The notes beneath the pieces are model-generated. The model saw only the letters and a program-made list of their open reading frames with translations, was not told the DNA's origin and made no database searches. This document shows, one piece after another, positions 23,599 to 36,000 of a stretch of 64,000 bases of DNA. Every line of letters starts with the position of its first letter. Position 1 is the first letter of the stretch. Both the position numbers and the translations under genes were made by a program. The stretch comes from Hybos culiciformis (taxonomy: Eukaryota > Arthropoda > Insecta > Diptera > Hybotidae), in contig OZ023273.1 of assembly GCA_964007475.1 (NCBI GenBank), positions 51,980,287 to 52,044,286 of the forward strand, read 5' to 3'.

Positions 23599-26500
23599 GT
23601 TATATCGAATTCGATAGACTTATGTTCAATAAATTGACAGCAAATGATGAAAACATCTACATCCTTTGAATTCCACAAAGAAAGTTTATTTAATTTCTAT
23701 ATACACATAAATATTGAATTATTTTCATTCGGTCAAACGTTTCAGTAATAAATTGTCAAAAAAATAATGAATAATAATTTGATATGGTAAAACTATTTAA
23801 CTTAACTATAAGTTTATTTTTAGTGTTATATCCAAGGTTATATCTTCATTTTTTTTAACAATAAAAAAAACAAAAAAGTATAGATATATTATAAAAATGA
23901 TAAAGATAGCTAATCTTAATATACATTTTTAGTTTTTTAAGGTAATTTGAAACTTTTTATTTTATAACGAAATTGTAATGATAAATTTTTATAATATTAT
24001 ACATTTTACAGAGAATTGACCATTTAAAGGACTTGTTATTTTCCTAATTGCTTTTTTTTTCTCTTGATACTAAGTTATTTTGATGACGTTCTGTTTTGGT
24101 GAATTTAAGGACATAGATTGATAATTTATGATTAAGGGAATTAAAAAAAAAAAATACACAAAATTGAAAAAGAGGGAAAGTAAAACATTGAGGAAATTTT
24201 TTTGTACAATATCATTTCTTAATTAAATAAATTATTAACTTACGAAAAAAAAAAAAGAATTTTAAATTTGAATGTTTATAATATTAAAGATGATAAATAA
24301 AAGGTGTATCATTAAAATTTAAATAATAAATTGACCAAAACAAATATTCACCATATTTTCAATTTATATTTGAAAATAAAAATACTTACTCATAGCAATT
24401 TTACAAAGGTCATCGTATCTGTAACTGATAATTTTTTCCAAAGTGACTTTATGTAATAAGAAAAAAACTTTTTTGTATTTCTTCGCACTTAACATTATGA
24501 CTACCGTTCGGATTTTAAAAGTAAAAGTGAAATGGAATTGATTTAATAACAACAAGGTGAAAAAGTATAAAAGCAAAATATTTCGGTGATTTAAAAAAAA
24601 TAATAATGCATTATAATAATACTGTACTATAATAGATAGAAAATAATTTGTTGTACAATTTGTAACTAACAACAACAATTTATTTTTATTTAATATTTGA
24701 ATATTTCATTATTTTACAATTTCATACATATAGAGTTTTAGACTTAACCTAGTCTTTACAACTAAGAATTCAGCTTATATGTTATATAATTATTTTATCA
24801 AATAATAAATATAACTAGATTATATTTATGTTTGAAATATTGGGTTATTAAGTAATTAAATACATTGTTTTCTAATTCTGCGAATCTGTGGATCGCAACG
24901 CAGAGAAGAATTGTTAATATATTATGTAGGTTTCCTGGAAAAATATTTTATATTTATAAAATAAAATCAATCAAAATGCTAAAAAAAACAATTTAAATCA
25001 TTATATAACTTCAAACTCTTTTATCAAATAATAATAAATTTCAATTTCATTCATAATATAAAAGAAAGAATTCAATCTAATTTTTAATACAATATACTCA
25101 TTATTATTTATCATAAATGATTAATTGGAAATACTTAAAATTTATTACGCCTAATAATAATAGTATTCTACTTAAATTAATTGCACATAATATCTAACTA
25201 TTTTAATCAGAAGAATAAATCATTTGCGTATAATACAAAAATTGTGTAAATATTGAGCCCTGGAAAAAACTTTTATATATACTTATTATGTATATATATA
25301 TCATGTCGTACTGATTATTAAACATAAAATTAAAATAAATGCATAATAATGTATATGCACATGTGTACAGACATTTGATAATATGTGTATAAATAAATAT
25401 AATAAAGGACAATCAAATCCTAAATCAAAATTAAAAAGGATTTTTATTTAACTTTGAACGGATTCAATTGAAACTGAATTGAATTTCAAAGCGTATAGGT
25501 AGGTATATTGTAAAAAAAAATGTTTTTTCTAAATGGATTTAATATTTTAATGGAATAGAAAAGCGCGCACTTAAAAGGTTTATAAGTAATTTTTTTTTTT
25601 AAATTCTAATTTCATCATTTTTATTCATTTTCCATTCATGTATTATGCTTAAATGTTTGATTGTATATATACAGACAATTTATGTTAGATGTGCATAATG
25701 AATACTACAGACAATACATCATACTTATGTACCTACATATATTCATTAGGTATAGAAAAATGCATATTAAAACAATACGATTTGAATTTTTAATATGAGT
25801 TTGACACAAAGTTGAAACAATCATTTTTGTGTCAACTTAATAAATAGAACTTAATAAATAGCATAGAAAGTAAGTACTAGTTTTGAATCCATACCAATTA
25901 AGTTTTCCGCCTAAGACAATGTGAACAATTTTTACGTTTTAAATTCAAGAAAGAATAGTGAGAATGAAAAGTGGTTAGGATTTCCACTATACACAAATAT
26001 ACACATATATGTACGAAGCTAATAAGCAGTATGTTTTCATTTTGCAAAAATTTATTTATTTTTACACTAACTTATATGTATTAACCAAATAAGAAGATCC
26101 TTAGTTGATGAATGGGACATTCTTCGTTTTTGCGTTATTAGGACTCATAGTGAAACGAATTATATTATACAACAATAATTGTTTTTGTAATATATTTATT
26201 TTGAATAAAATAAAGTAAAAAAACATGAAGCTAAAAGTTGGAAAAATATATTGTACAGGAATTGTGAAAATCAAAAAAATAAAAAATAACGAAATAAAAA
26301 GAATTTAAAAAACAGATTATGTTATGGAAATGAAAAATTAGTAGAAGTCGAGTAATTCTAGCACATAAATAATGTATAAAACACAGTCTCTCCTGGTATA
26401 TTAATGTAAAAGTTAGTTAGGAATTAAATTACTAAATGATATGAAATTTCTTTTGTAAATAGAAAATGTTTTAAATAATATAGTATGTCACTCATTAAGT

Positions 26501-28199
26501 TTTATGTAGATATATTCACAATGTCTTTATGAAAAGAAAATATTAATTCTAATCCATCTCTTTTAAATGGATTCAAAGATATATCGATAAAATTGAAAAA
26601 AAATTGTAATAATTCTCTTTAATTTATAAATTAAACAGGAAGTTGTTTCACAAAGATAGTGATGCAAAAAATATTTGTTTCATAAATATCTATCTAGCCA
26701 GAGCATTATAATTGATGGAAATAAGACTGCAAAATAAAGCATCCTTTATGAAATAAACTTTATTTTCTTCTGAAAAACAACTATATATTTCTCTTTTATT
26801 TGACGATTAAGTACATGATTTGACTATTTATTACTGAACACACAAATGAAGATTAAAAATGATGTTGGAATATTCGTCGTTAGATGGATTAAAATATTGT
26901 CTGAACTAAATCTAACTTTTTTAATTCAATAACGCTTCTTAAACATTATAAGTTAAAAGTCAAATGTGTCTAAATCTCCGAAGAACTTTATAAAAGTTCG
27001 AATTGTTATTTATTAAAAGTATTCGATATTTAAATGAACTTCTATTTTAAAAATATTCGTATTTTTAAATTAATACTTGTGGTGGTATCTGTTAAGAAAA
27101 TGTTCAGGTCGAAATGATTTTCCTATCAAAATAGATTTACAAGAGTACAAGCCGACATGGATATAAAGCAAGGTATCAAAAATTTAATTTTCGAAAACTG
27201 TTACTTTTGTTGTTATAAATTATAAGATAAATAAAAACGTTTGTTCTACTTTTTTAACTTTTTTAAATCTGATCAAAAAATTTTTCTACTATCCATCTTC
27301 TTAAAAATATTGTAGTTTTTACTTAAGAAGAGGATTTGTTTCTAAGTCGATATATCATAAACCATAAGGGCTATTTTAGCAAGATGCTTAAAGATTAATA
27401 AATATTGTAGAATGGAATTATATGTAAAAAATTACACCTTGCTATGAATTATAGTTTCCTTATGGTATTCGTTAAATTCCATATTGAACTCCGCTGGACA
27501 AAATTTAGTTTGAAAAAAAGAAAAGAAAAAAGGATTCCCCTTTCCTAACAGATTTTAGAAAAGATTCATAGTACAAACAACTATATATGTATGTTTTATG
27601 GGAAGTTTATTTGAATAAAGTCCTTTTTTTAATTGTTGTTAGAAAAATGTAATTCAATACGATTGATTGCTTTGATAGACATGTTTCATTTCTCATTACA
27701 TTAACCAAAATGAAATATAATGGGTGCAGGATTAAGCATCAAAAAGTAAAATAGGTTAAAATCGTCATAGCAATATTTTTGAAAATGTCGTATGAAATGT
27801 AATGTTATATCTACCAATTTTATTATACTACTTAGATTCTCAATGTTGTATTGAGCTGTATTTAAAAGTACAAACAAAATTTTGTTGAAAAATTTTTTAG
27901 GTAAAAAGTGTATAATCTTTGTAATAAGAGTTTTAATATAAATAAATTAACTTTTTTTTATTGATTTATTTCTATAAAACTTGTACGTACTATTTCTTGA
28001 GTATAAGAACTATTTGCAGTGGTTAAATAGCAGTTGCCGGTTTTTGTTTTTCTGATCAGTATAGGAACTGGAACGGGCGAAAAAAAATTGGAATTATCGC
28101 TTAAACAACTATGTTCAATTAAGTCACTGATTGCCTTTTTACATTCAGAGGATTTTAATATTATACACTTAACTAGTAAATTTACAACTTATAGTAGAT
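23599..28199 (+). other. Hmx intron 1, 23.6-28.2 kb
   Basis: AT-rich. A minus-strand stretch at about 27968-28163 stays open for roughly 60 codons and faintly resembles a reverse transcriptase start. Nothing else is supported. Confidence 0.4.
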
Positions 28200-28201
28200 T
28201 A

Positions 28202-28380
28202 TTGAATATGTAAACTAAATTTGTTATTAATTAAGAGTTCTGTATACACAAAAATACATTGACACGAGTCAATACTTATATCACGAGACCGAAGGTCGAG
28301 TGATATAAATTGACAAGTGTCAATGTATTTTTGTGTAAATACAGAACGAGTTGTATAACAAATTTTGTTTACATATCCAA
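28202..28380. mobile_element. Palindromic MITE (179 bp) with probable TA target duplication
   Basis: Arms of about 65 bp are inverted: the left arm includes CACAAAAATACATTGACAC (28247-28265) and the right arm GTGTCAATGTATTTTTGTG (28317-28335). The outer ends TTG.ATATGTAAAC also pair. TA flanks both ends (28200-28201 and 28381-28382). The middle holds a second small palindrome around ATATCACGAGACCGAAGGTC. A TA duplication suits a Tc1/mariner-type MITE. Confidence 0.7.
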
Positions 28381-28382
28381 TA

Positions 28383-31300
28383 TACTGTTTTAATGCGTAG
28401 GGGAGAGGTAGTTGCATTTTTTCTCATTTTTTTTTTGTATTTGGCTGTATTGAAATATTGTGAGAGATATTATGTTTGTTTAGGTATTACGTAATATTCA
28501 ATACGAAACATATAAATGATTTCATTATTTACGCTGCATGTGTATTGACGCATATAATACTCCATTTAGTGATCTAAATTCTATAGCACTAAATACAACA
28601 TAACGATCCCCAACGCATTAAAACTTTTTAGATGTTGATTTTGTTGATTACAACTATTCAATTCCATAGTTTAATTGGATTGCATATTTAGAGTTTTGTT
28701 TAAGGAACCTGAGATTTAATCTTATATGTATTTAATAATGTAATGAAATGAAATAAAATATTCTCTTTTTTTTGTTGTTGTTGCATCTAATAAAAGTAAA
28801 TCTCTTCTTTTCAATTTATTAATAATAATCGATCGAAATAATGAGTGAAACATTAAAAAGGACAATATAATAAAAATCAAATATAATCATTAGTATTCAA
28901 TCGAATGAATTCTATAATATATGTAAAGAGATTATGGAAGAAATTAATTGATTTATTCTCGATAATAATACAAAATATATTAAAAGGGCGAATTAGAGAA
29001 TTAAGAACATTATAATGTCGATATTTGTAAGTGAAAATCAAAAGATTCAATATGCAATACAATTATTCTTTTGACCAATAAAATATATAGAAACTCTTCT
29101 TTTAAGCGTAAGAAATATTATTCAATGAACAAGCTTAGTATTTAACTAATATGTCTTCAATAATTTATTGAATGTATAATGAAATTTATGTTTTCATTAA
29201 AGACTTAGTTTTTACTTTTTTGTATTTTTACGCTTAACTGAAACTTAATTTATTCTCCTTAGAATTATATAATCCTGCCTTATTAAGTAAGAATTTTTCA
29301 AAGTCAACTTTTGAGATAATTATATATTTGGAACTGTGTAAATATTCTTGATCGTATCCTTTTGTTGAAAATTTCATTTTCTGGCTCTAATGCTCTTAAA
29401 ATTGTATTAACATTTGAGTATATCTCCGTATAAAGGTTCGGAAATAAAAGCAGAATAACTTGAATATCTGAAAACTATCAAAATGTATCTTTTAATTTCT
29501 AGATTTTTAAGAAAAAATTCAAGATATTTTTGAGTATATCTCCTTATAAATGTTCGGAAATAAAAACAGAAAATCTTGAATATCTGAAAACTATTAAAAT
29601 GTATCTTTTAATTTCTAGATTATTAAGAAAAAATTCAAGATATTACATTATATATTGAAATGAAATAAGAAACAAAGGTCATATAGGTTTCCATTTACAT
29701 TTTTTTTGGAATTTTATATTATTCATAAATTAGCCAGGTGTATTTTATATATGTATAAGGAAGCAACAATAAAAAGAACATTATCTAAAAAATAAGGCTA
29801 TTTATCTATGTTGGTGTAAAGTTTTTTTTTTTTTTTGTTAAAGCTAATTTTTGACAAATTTTTATATTTATGTCTAGGCATTTGGGTGAATATCTATAAT
29901 TTTGTTTTTAAATTAAATGTAATTTTTTTTTTATTTTTGCAATTTGCCTCAGGATAAATAATATTTTTTCTTATTTTAGATATTGTGATTTCACGGATTG
30001 GCAAGAAAATAGAGAAAAACGTTTGGACATAAAAATATTTAAGAATATAATAAAAAAAATAAAAAATAAAAACTCCATCTAGTTGGGGGAATAAAAGATT
30101 ACGTTGTACAAAGTAGCCAAATAATGATACTAAAATATACCTTCCGGAAGAAGCATGAGAAAAAAATATTTAATAAAAATAAGAGATATACAGAAAAAAA
30201 TCTTCGTCGAGAGATGAAAAAGTATTGTGTATAAATTTTGATAGTATTATATAGTTTATTATTTTGATTTGATGTTTAATTCAGTTGGAATCTTACTATT
30301 TAAAAAAAAATTCAATATTGAAACTTACAGTTTTAAATCTAGTTGGAAAAGAATATAGAAATAATTTTTTTTTAAACTATCTTATTGTTTTTTTTACTCT
30401 TTTAATTTTTTTTCCGTAATTAGAGAATCCGTTTTGACGAAATGTGATATAAGGTTTAAAAAAAACTAATGCATTACACCAAAAGAGGTACAGAGCTTGT
30501 AATTATTATTTTTTTTTTTATTAATCTTTTAGGCAAAAATAATATTAGCATCATATTTTAATATTTTAAATGCCTTAAAATTAAAATTAAATATTTTAAA
30601 ATTTTTGAATTTAAAAAATTTGTTTACACTATATTTAAAATTACCCAAAAATATACACAATATTTTTTGGATTGGTAAAGGAAAACGCTTAGATCGTTTT
30701 TAACCCAGCTGTTTAAAAATGTGAAAAAGACGACACTTAAATGATGTAATTGGTGATGTTTCATCATCATTTTTGCGTGTTTATTTGAAATTTAAATGTC
30801 GCGGTAATTTTGGTTTTCCCCTGGTTGTCGACAATATTGTTTAGGGGCCCATCCTTTATTTTTATATATATATACATTTTTTTTTCTGAAATTTTACCAT
30901 ATTATTTTTGTTTTCCTGAATTAATTTAACAAGACAAATGGACAACAACAATAACATAGAAAAAAATCATAAAATAAATTGTTATAATGAGAATTTATTT
31001 TGGGTTAGGCTGCTGACAAAAAAAAAAAAAAAATAAAATAAGGAAAACTAAATACAATAGTCCTAAAAATTTATGTATATATGTATACATTTTAATTCAG
31101 GATAATAAAAATTATATAAATTTATGATATAGTTAAGGCATGAAAAAAACAACAAAAACGAGAAAAAAAAAATCTTATCAGTAAGAGTTTAAATGAATGT
31201 TCTATTTTAATGAGAAAAAATAAAAATGAAATTTGTAAAGCAATTAAATTTTTGCTTTTGGATTAGACTAATTTTTTTTTTTTTTTGTTTTTTGATATCT

Positions 31301-31785
31301 GAATTAAATTTTTGTTGGATTATGTTTTTTTTCTAATGCTTCAATAAGGAGTTCTTAAATGTTTTCTTAGTCAGCAGTTCAAAAAAACAAAAAACAAAAA
31401 CCCTATGTATTTTGTAGAATAATTAAGTATTTATGAAAATGTTAAGATATCTAAGGTGTAGTGTCTATGTGCTTATATACGAATTATGTAAGTAGAATAA
31501 AAATATTTAACTAGGAGCGAAAACTATTGTACAAGAATAAAAACAAATAGTATTAATAAAACCTATTGATAGTAAAGTTTAGGAGTTGAGTTGTCGAATT
31601 TGGCTGAAGTTACGCAGTGAAGTTATAGCTAAAACGAGTAGAGCGTTAAAATTCGTATTGTAAAAATAAATTTAACCTTATATATTTTTGTTATTATGAC
31701 TCGTTTTTAATTCCGAATGGTTTTTAACCTTCTTAAACTTTTCTATCCAAATCATCTAAAAAATGTCTGATTAGCTGAGTTATTA
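28383..31785 (+). other. Hmx intron 1, 28.4-31.8 kb, with a local tandem duplication
   Basis: At 29413-29645 a unit of about 116 bp occurs twice in tandem. Both copies begin TTGAGTATATCTCC and both contain TTCGGAAATAAAA and TTTTAATTTCTAGAT. Positions 30660-30860 are less AT-biased (TTTTCCCCTGGTTGTCGACA, CCCAGCTG). They could be regulatory, but nothing proves it. Confidence 0.5.
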
Positions 31786-31793
31786 GCTGATAC

Positions 31794-32213
31794 CAGGGGC
31801 GGATTTATACATATGACGCCTTTAGGCACTATTAAAAAAATTTCGGAAAAAACACATTTAAAGAAGACATTTAATTTCAACATGACACATAAAAAAATAG
31901 TTTGTGGGAGATTTCGAATTCTTATAGCCTTAACCGATTCTAAAAAGTTTTATACTATTTTAATGTACGAAACATTCCGGAGATTATGAATTTTTTTTCT
32001 AAATTAAACTTTAAAATAATCTAAAACGGCTTTTCAATCAAATTTTGGAATGGAAATGTTTGGGACGGAGCAAGTCCTCTTAAATAAAATCTTAATGAAT
32101 TTATTTTGGTTTTTAACGTTTTATATTTTTATACAATTGCCGAAAAAGAATTTTTATGAAATTTTGCCGCCTTAGGCTCGAGCTTAGTGTGCCTATTCGT
32201 AAATCCATCACTG
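31794..32213. mobile_element. hAT-type non-autonomous element (420 bp) with 8 bp target duplication
   Basis: The ends CAGGGGCGGATTTA and, in inverse, CAGTGATGGATTTA are flanked by the perfect 8 bp duplication GCTGATAC (31786-31793 and 32214-32221). Subterminal CGCCTTTAGGC and GCCGCCTTAGGC also pair. No coding frame. Confidence 0.85.
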
Positions 32214-32221
32214 GCTGATAC

Positions 32222-32643
32222 TGATAGTAACAAGAAATTATTATATTATCGATGGGAACTTCACTATTTTAAGAATTACTGTAGTTGAAGTTTGAAAGAC
32301 TGTTTTGGCCTTAGGACTAGCTTATAGAACTCATCAGAATGATTCAATTGATATCTATATTAGCTATCATAATTTGCTGCAAGAAAAAATAAATAATTTT
32401 TTCTCAGATCATGATATAGACAGAGTGAGCGTATCCACAGGCTTGTCGAACTTAATTCTTTTTATTCGAGATCACTACTTTTAGCATCTGACTGATATAT
32501 AAATATTTTCAAAGGTTTAATGTGGATAGCGCTAAAAACTAATCGTTTTAGTGTTGAAAAACACTACTTAGTATTACAACCAATTTTTGCTTTATTTTAG
32601 AAACTAGAAGTTAAAAACTCCAATTTTTAAATAATCGCTTTAC
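32222..32643 (+). other. Hmx intron 1, short gap between two elements
   Basis: AT-rich sequence with no feature I can support. Confidence 0.5.
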
Positions 32644-32645
32644 TA

Positions 32646-33053
32646 CACTGAAAAAAAAAAACTCGTTGGAAAATTAGCAATAAGAACCAGCTATAAAGTT
32701 ATAACTAAAACTGCAATATTTTCTGGTGGTATTGACTCAAAATGTTCCGTTTATTATTAAACATAAAACCCGTTCAAAAAAATATAGCAAATTTTTGTAC
32801 TGGTAAATTTTTATTGTTTTTGCTAGCGAAAAATAAATAACAAAAAATATTTTTTTTATAAAATATGAGTTTCTCAAATTTTAATGACAAATAAAGTTAT
32901 GAACAGACATGTTAAAAAGTAAACCATTAGCTATTTTTCCTTGATATGGACAAGTAGCAAATTTTGGTAACGTCATTCACTCAATCGATTTATATGCATA
33001 ACAAAAAAAAAATTCACAAAATATGGCTGTCTCAACTATCTGTTTTTTCAGTG
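32646..33053. mobile_element. Possible TA-flanked MITE (408 bp)
   Basis: CACTGAAAAAA at the left end is mirrored by TTTTTTCAGTG at the right. Both are flanked by TA (32644-32645 and 33054-33055). The terminal repeats are short (about 12-14 bp) and A-rich, so chance is not excluded. The interior is AT-rich and non-coding. Confidence 0.5.
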
Positions 33054-33055
33054 TA

Positions 33056-36000
33056 GATTGAAGTTCTTTCAGAACATTTTTGTCTAAACCTGTGTTATTT
33101 GTCCAATAATTTATGTACAACAATACCGTTTTAAATTTTTTATTTTGGCAATTTTTTGCAACTACATTATTCAACATAAATTTTGTCAATTTCTTCAATA
33201 TTTAGGGATTGGGCTCTGTCCTTATTAAGAAAAGAAAATGCTATTACTTACCTAGCTCAAATATTATACATGAGCGTACAATTTTATAAAAATTCGGTCC
33301 AATCAAGCACGATAATACGATACATATACAGATGAATAAATTAACGTAAGTATTACCCTCATTCTTTGTTATAAAATAGCAATAATTTCAGAAATTACTC
33401 AATAATCACTAGAAATTTAAAAAATAGGTATGTAAAATTCAAATACAATTTATCAAAATAATAAAAAGATATAAAATTTTATTTCAAACTTAACACAAAT
33501 TTATAAAAGTATTTAAAAATAAATCCCATAGCATTATTATCGTATCCTTACAGAAATAAATTTTGTTTAATGAAAATGTAAAATATTTTTCGGTAATAAA
33601 TTCTTCATTATCCAATGTTATATCATATGATATTATAATATTATGAATAAAATCATTTTCATTTTTAATCTTGCAAATTTCATGCCACAATATTATCATT
33701 GTCAAGTTTTAAAATTATTCTTGAGATTTTCAAAACTCATATATGTGGGTTAATCGATTCCACTTGAATAAATCTATTCAAATTTTAAACTCATGAATTC
33801 ACATTATTATTTTGCAATTATTAAAATTTTTAATACATTTTCCCGGTCATATTAAAAGAAATATGTAATATCCCTAGAGGTTCATGTATGTTTTATACGT
33901 ATGTTTGGAATAGTTTTTTTTAACCTTCATTGTTTAAATGAAAGTATTTTAAATAATGGGAAGCATTATTGTCATTGTACTATTTTGATTCATGATGATA
34001 GCCATAAATTTGGTGAAATTTACAATTTTTTTTTAAAGTCAAAAAAAGAACTTCAGTACCTAATTAAGGTCTAAGTGCAAACTAACTTACGGAGAAAAAG
34101 GTAAAATAGATGAATGACGCATTAATGGCGCGTTGAGTATATCAGTGTGGCGCTTTGAGTATATCTCAATAGTTTTACCTTTTTTTGCAATGTATAAACA
34201 TATATGTTATTATTGCTTGATGATGGGAATAAATTTTCCTCACTAAATACCAATTAATAATTAGTTGACAGTTTTCTAATAATTATTGTTTTGTTTCATG
34301 TATGCCATTCAAATTGACGGTAAAGGGTTAAAAGAAAGATTGTTCTTCATATATTTTAAAAACAAATTTTATTATAACCACTATAACAATATTTTGAAAA
34401 AAAGAACTATATTTATAGAAAAAAAATCGTTGATAATTGACGTTGGTGTTTTTATATGTATGGAAAGTTAAATATTCATTCGTATGGATTAAAATTTGGT
34501 AGTATTATATCATAACCTCAAGATCTAGAAACAATGCAATAAGAAAAATTTGGCAATAATTTCGAAATCCCTAATTTAAATGTTTTTTTTTTCTTTTAAG
34601 TCTACAGTAAACATTGTACAAACATATAATGAGTGTCAATAGTTTTAAAACATCAAAATTTTAAAACTTTTGTGTCAATAATCTCTTGTAAATTTATTTT
34701 GATTTTAGACACCGTATTTAAATTCCCTTCAGACATTTGAAATTGGGAAAAACAGAAACATTTTAATCCTTTATGTAGCCTGTCTTGTCTATGGGTATAT
34801 ATTATATGTATATACAAAATACTCAACATATATTCATTTTATTCTGCATTCAAAACAATTATCTACGATAAAAGGATATTGTGAAACTACTTTGCAATAT
34901 GTTTCATTCAACAACTCAAATCATATTGGAAAAATGAAATTTTTAAGGGTAGGTACATATTGACTTTATTTTATACATTTTATATATAAAGATTATTTAT
35001 GAATATTTTTCAAAATTATCAATTTAATGATTTTTTTTTGTGAATTGATATAATATTTTGAATTAAATAATAATAATAATAATAATAATAAAACTTCAAC
35101 TGGATTATTACGACATATATTTTGTGTTCAAAATTTGATGACTTATAGGTATATTTTTATTTATATGTATTTAGAAAATTGTTAGAAATGGATTTAAGTG
35201 GATATAAATGATTCACTTGAACGCGCAATGCACACGCACAATAAAAAATATGATTAAATTTTAAAGTGCGTGAGCTAAGTACCTTCCATCATGTTTAAAA
35301 TAAAAATAAAAATATTTTTGAAAAATCAAAAACTAGAGAAATTTGGTAAACCACAAAGGACATTAATATTTTTATTAAAAGATATATTAAATATTTTTTT
35401 AGACCATTTGCTTCAATTTTAACTTGTACATAAATTGGAAATAAAAATTAAAACAAAATAAACAGATGGTTTTATATAGAATTGTTATTGAAAACAAGAG
35501 AAGATTTTCTTTTGAATATTTAATATAAGTCATTGATAAATTTGGACATTGAAAGTTCATTATTTATTTCGAAACATTCGCATGTATTTTTGTAGATAAT
35601 AAATATTAAAGAAAAATGTTATCTAGAAAATATTGTTGACAGTTTAGTTGAGATATTATACTAGTTTTCGGAAATATTGAATTCTAAAATTTTGTACAAG
35701 GAGTTCATGTGAATAAATCTTAGATACATTAAAACTAAAAAGATTTTTGATCTTTTTATCACATTCAATTTTTTTTCGATTCATCCCATTTCAGCACAGA
35801 TTGAATTAGAAATTAGTACTCATAGTACTCATGGAAAAATTTTGATTTTTAAAAGGTTATTTTTTTTTTTCAATACTTAAATTATATTTAGATAAAAAAA
35901 GTCGAATATTGATTTTACAAATTATTTGTGGGAATTTTTCTTTTTTGAAGAAAATTAATACTCTTAACATTTAAAACTTAATAAGAAATACATCAAAAAT

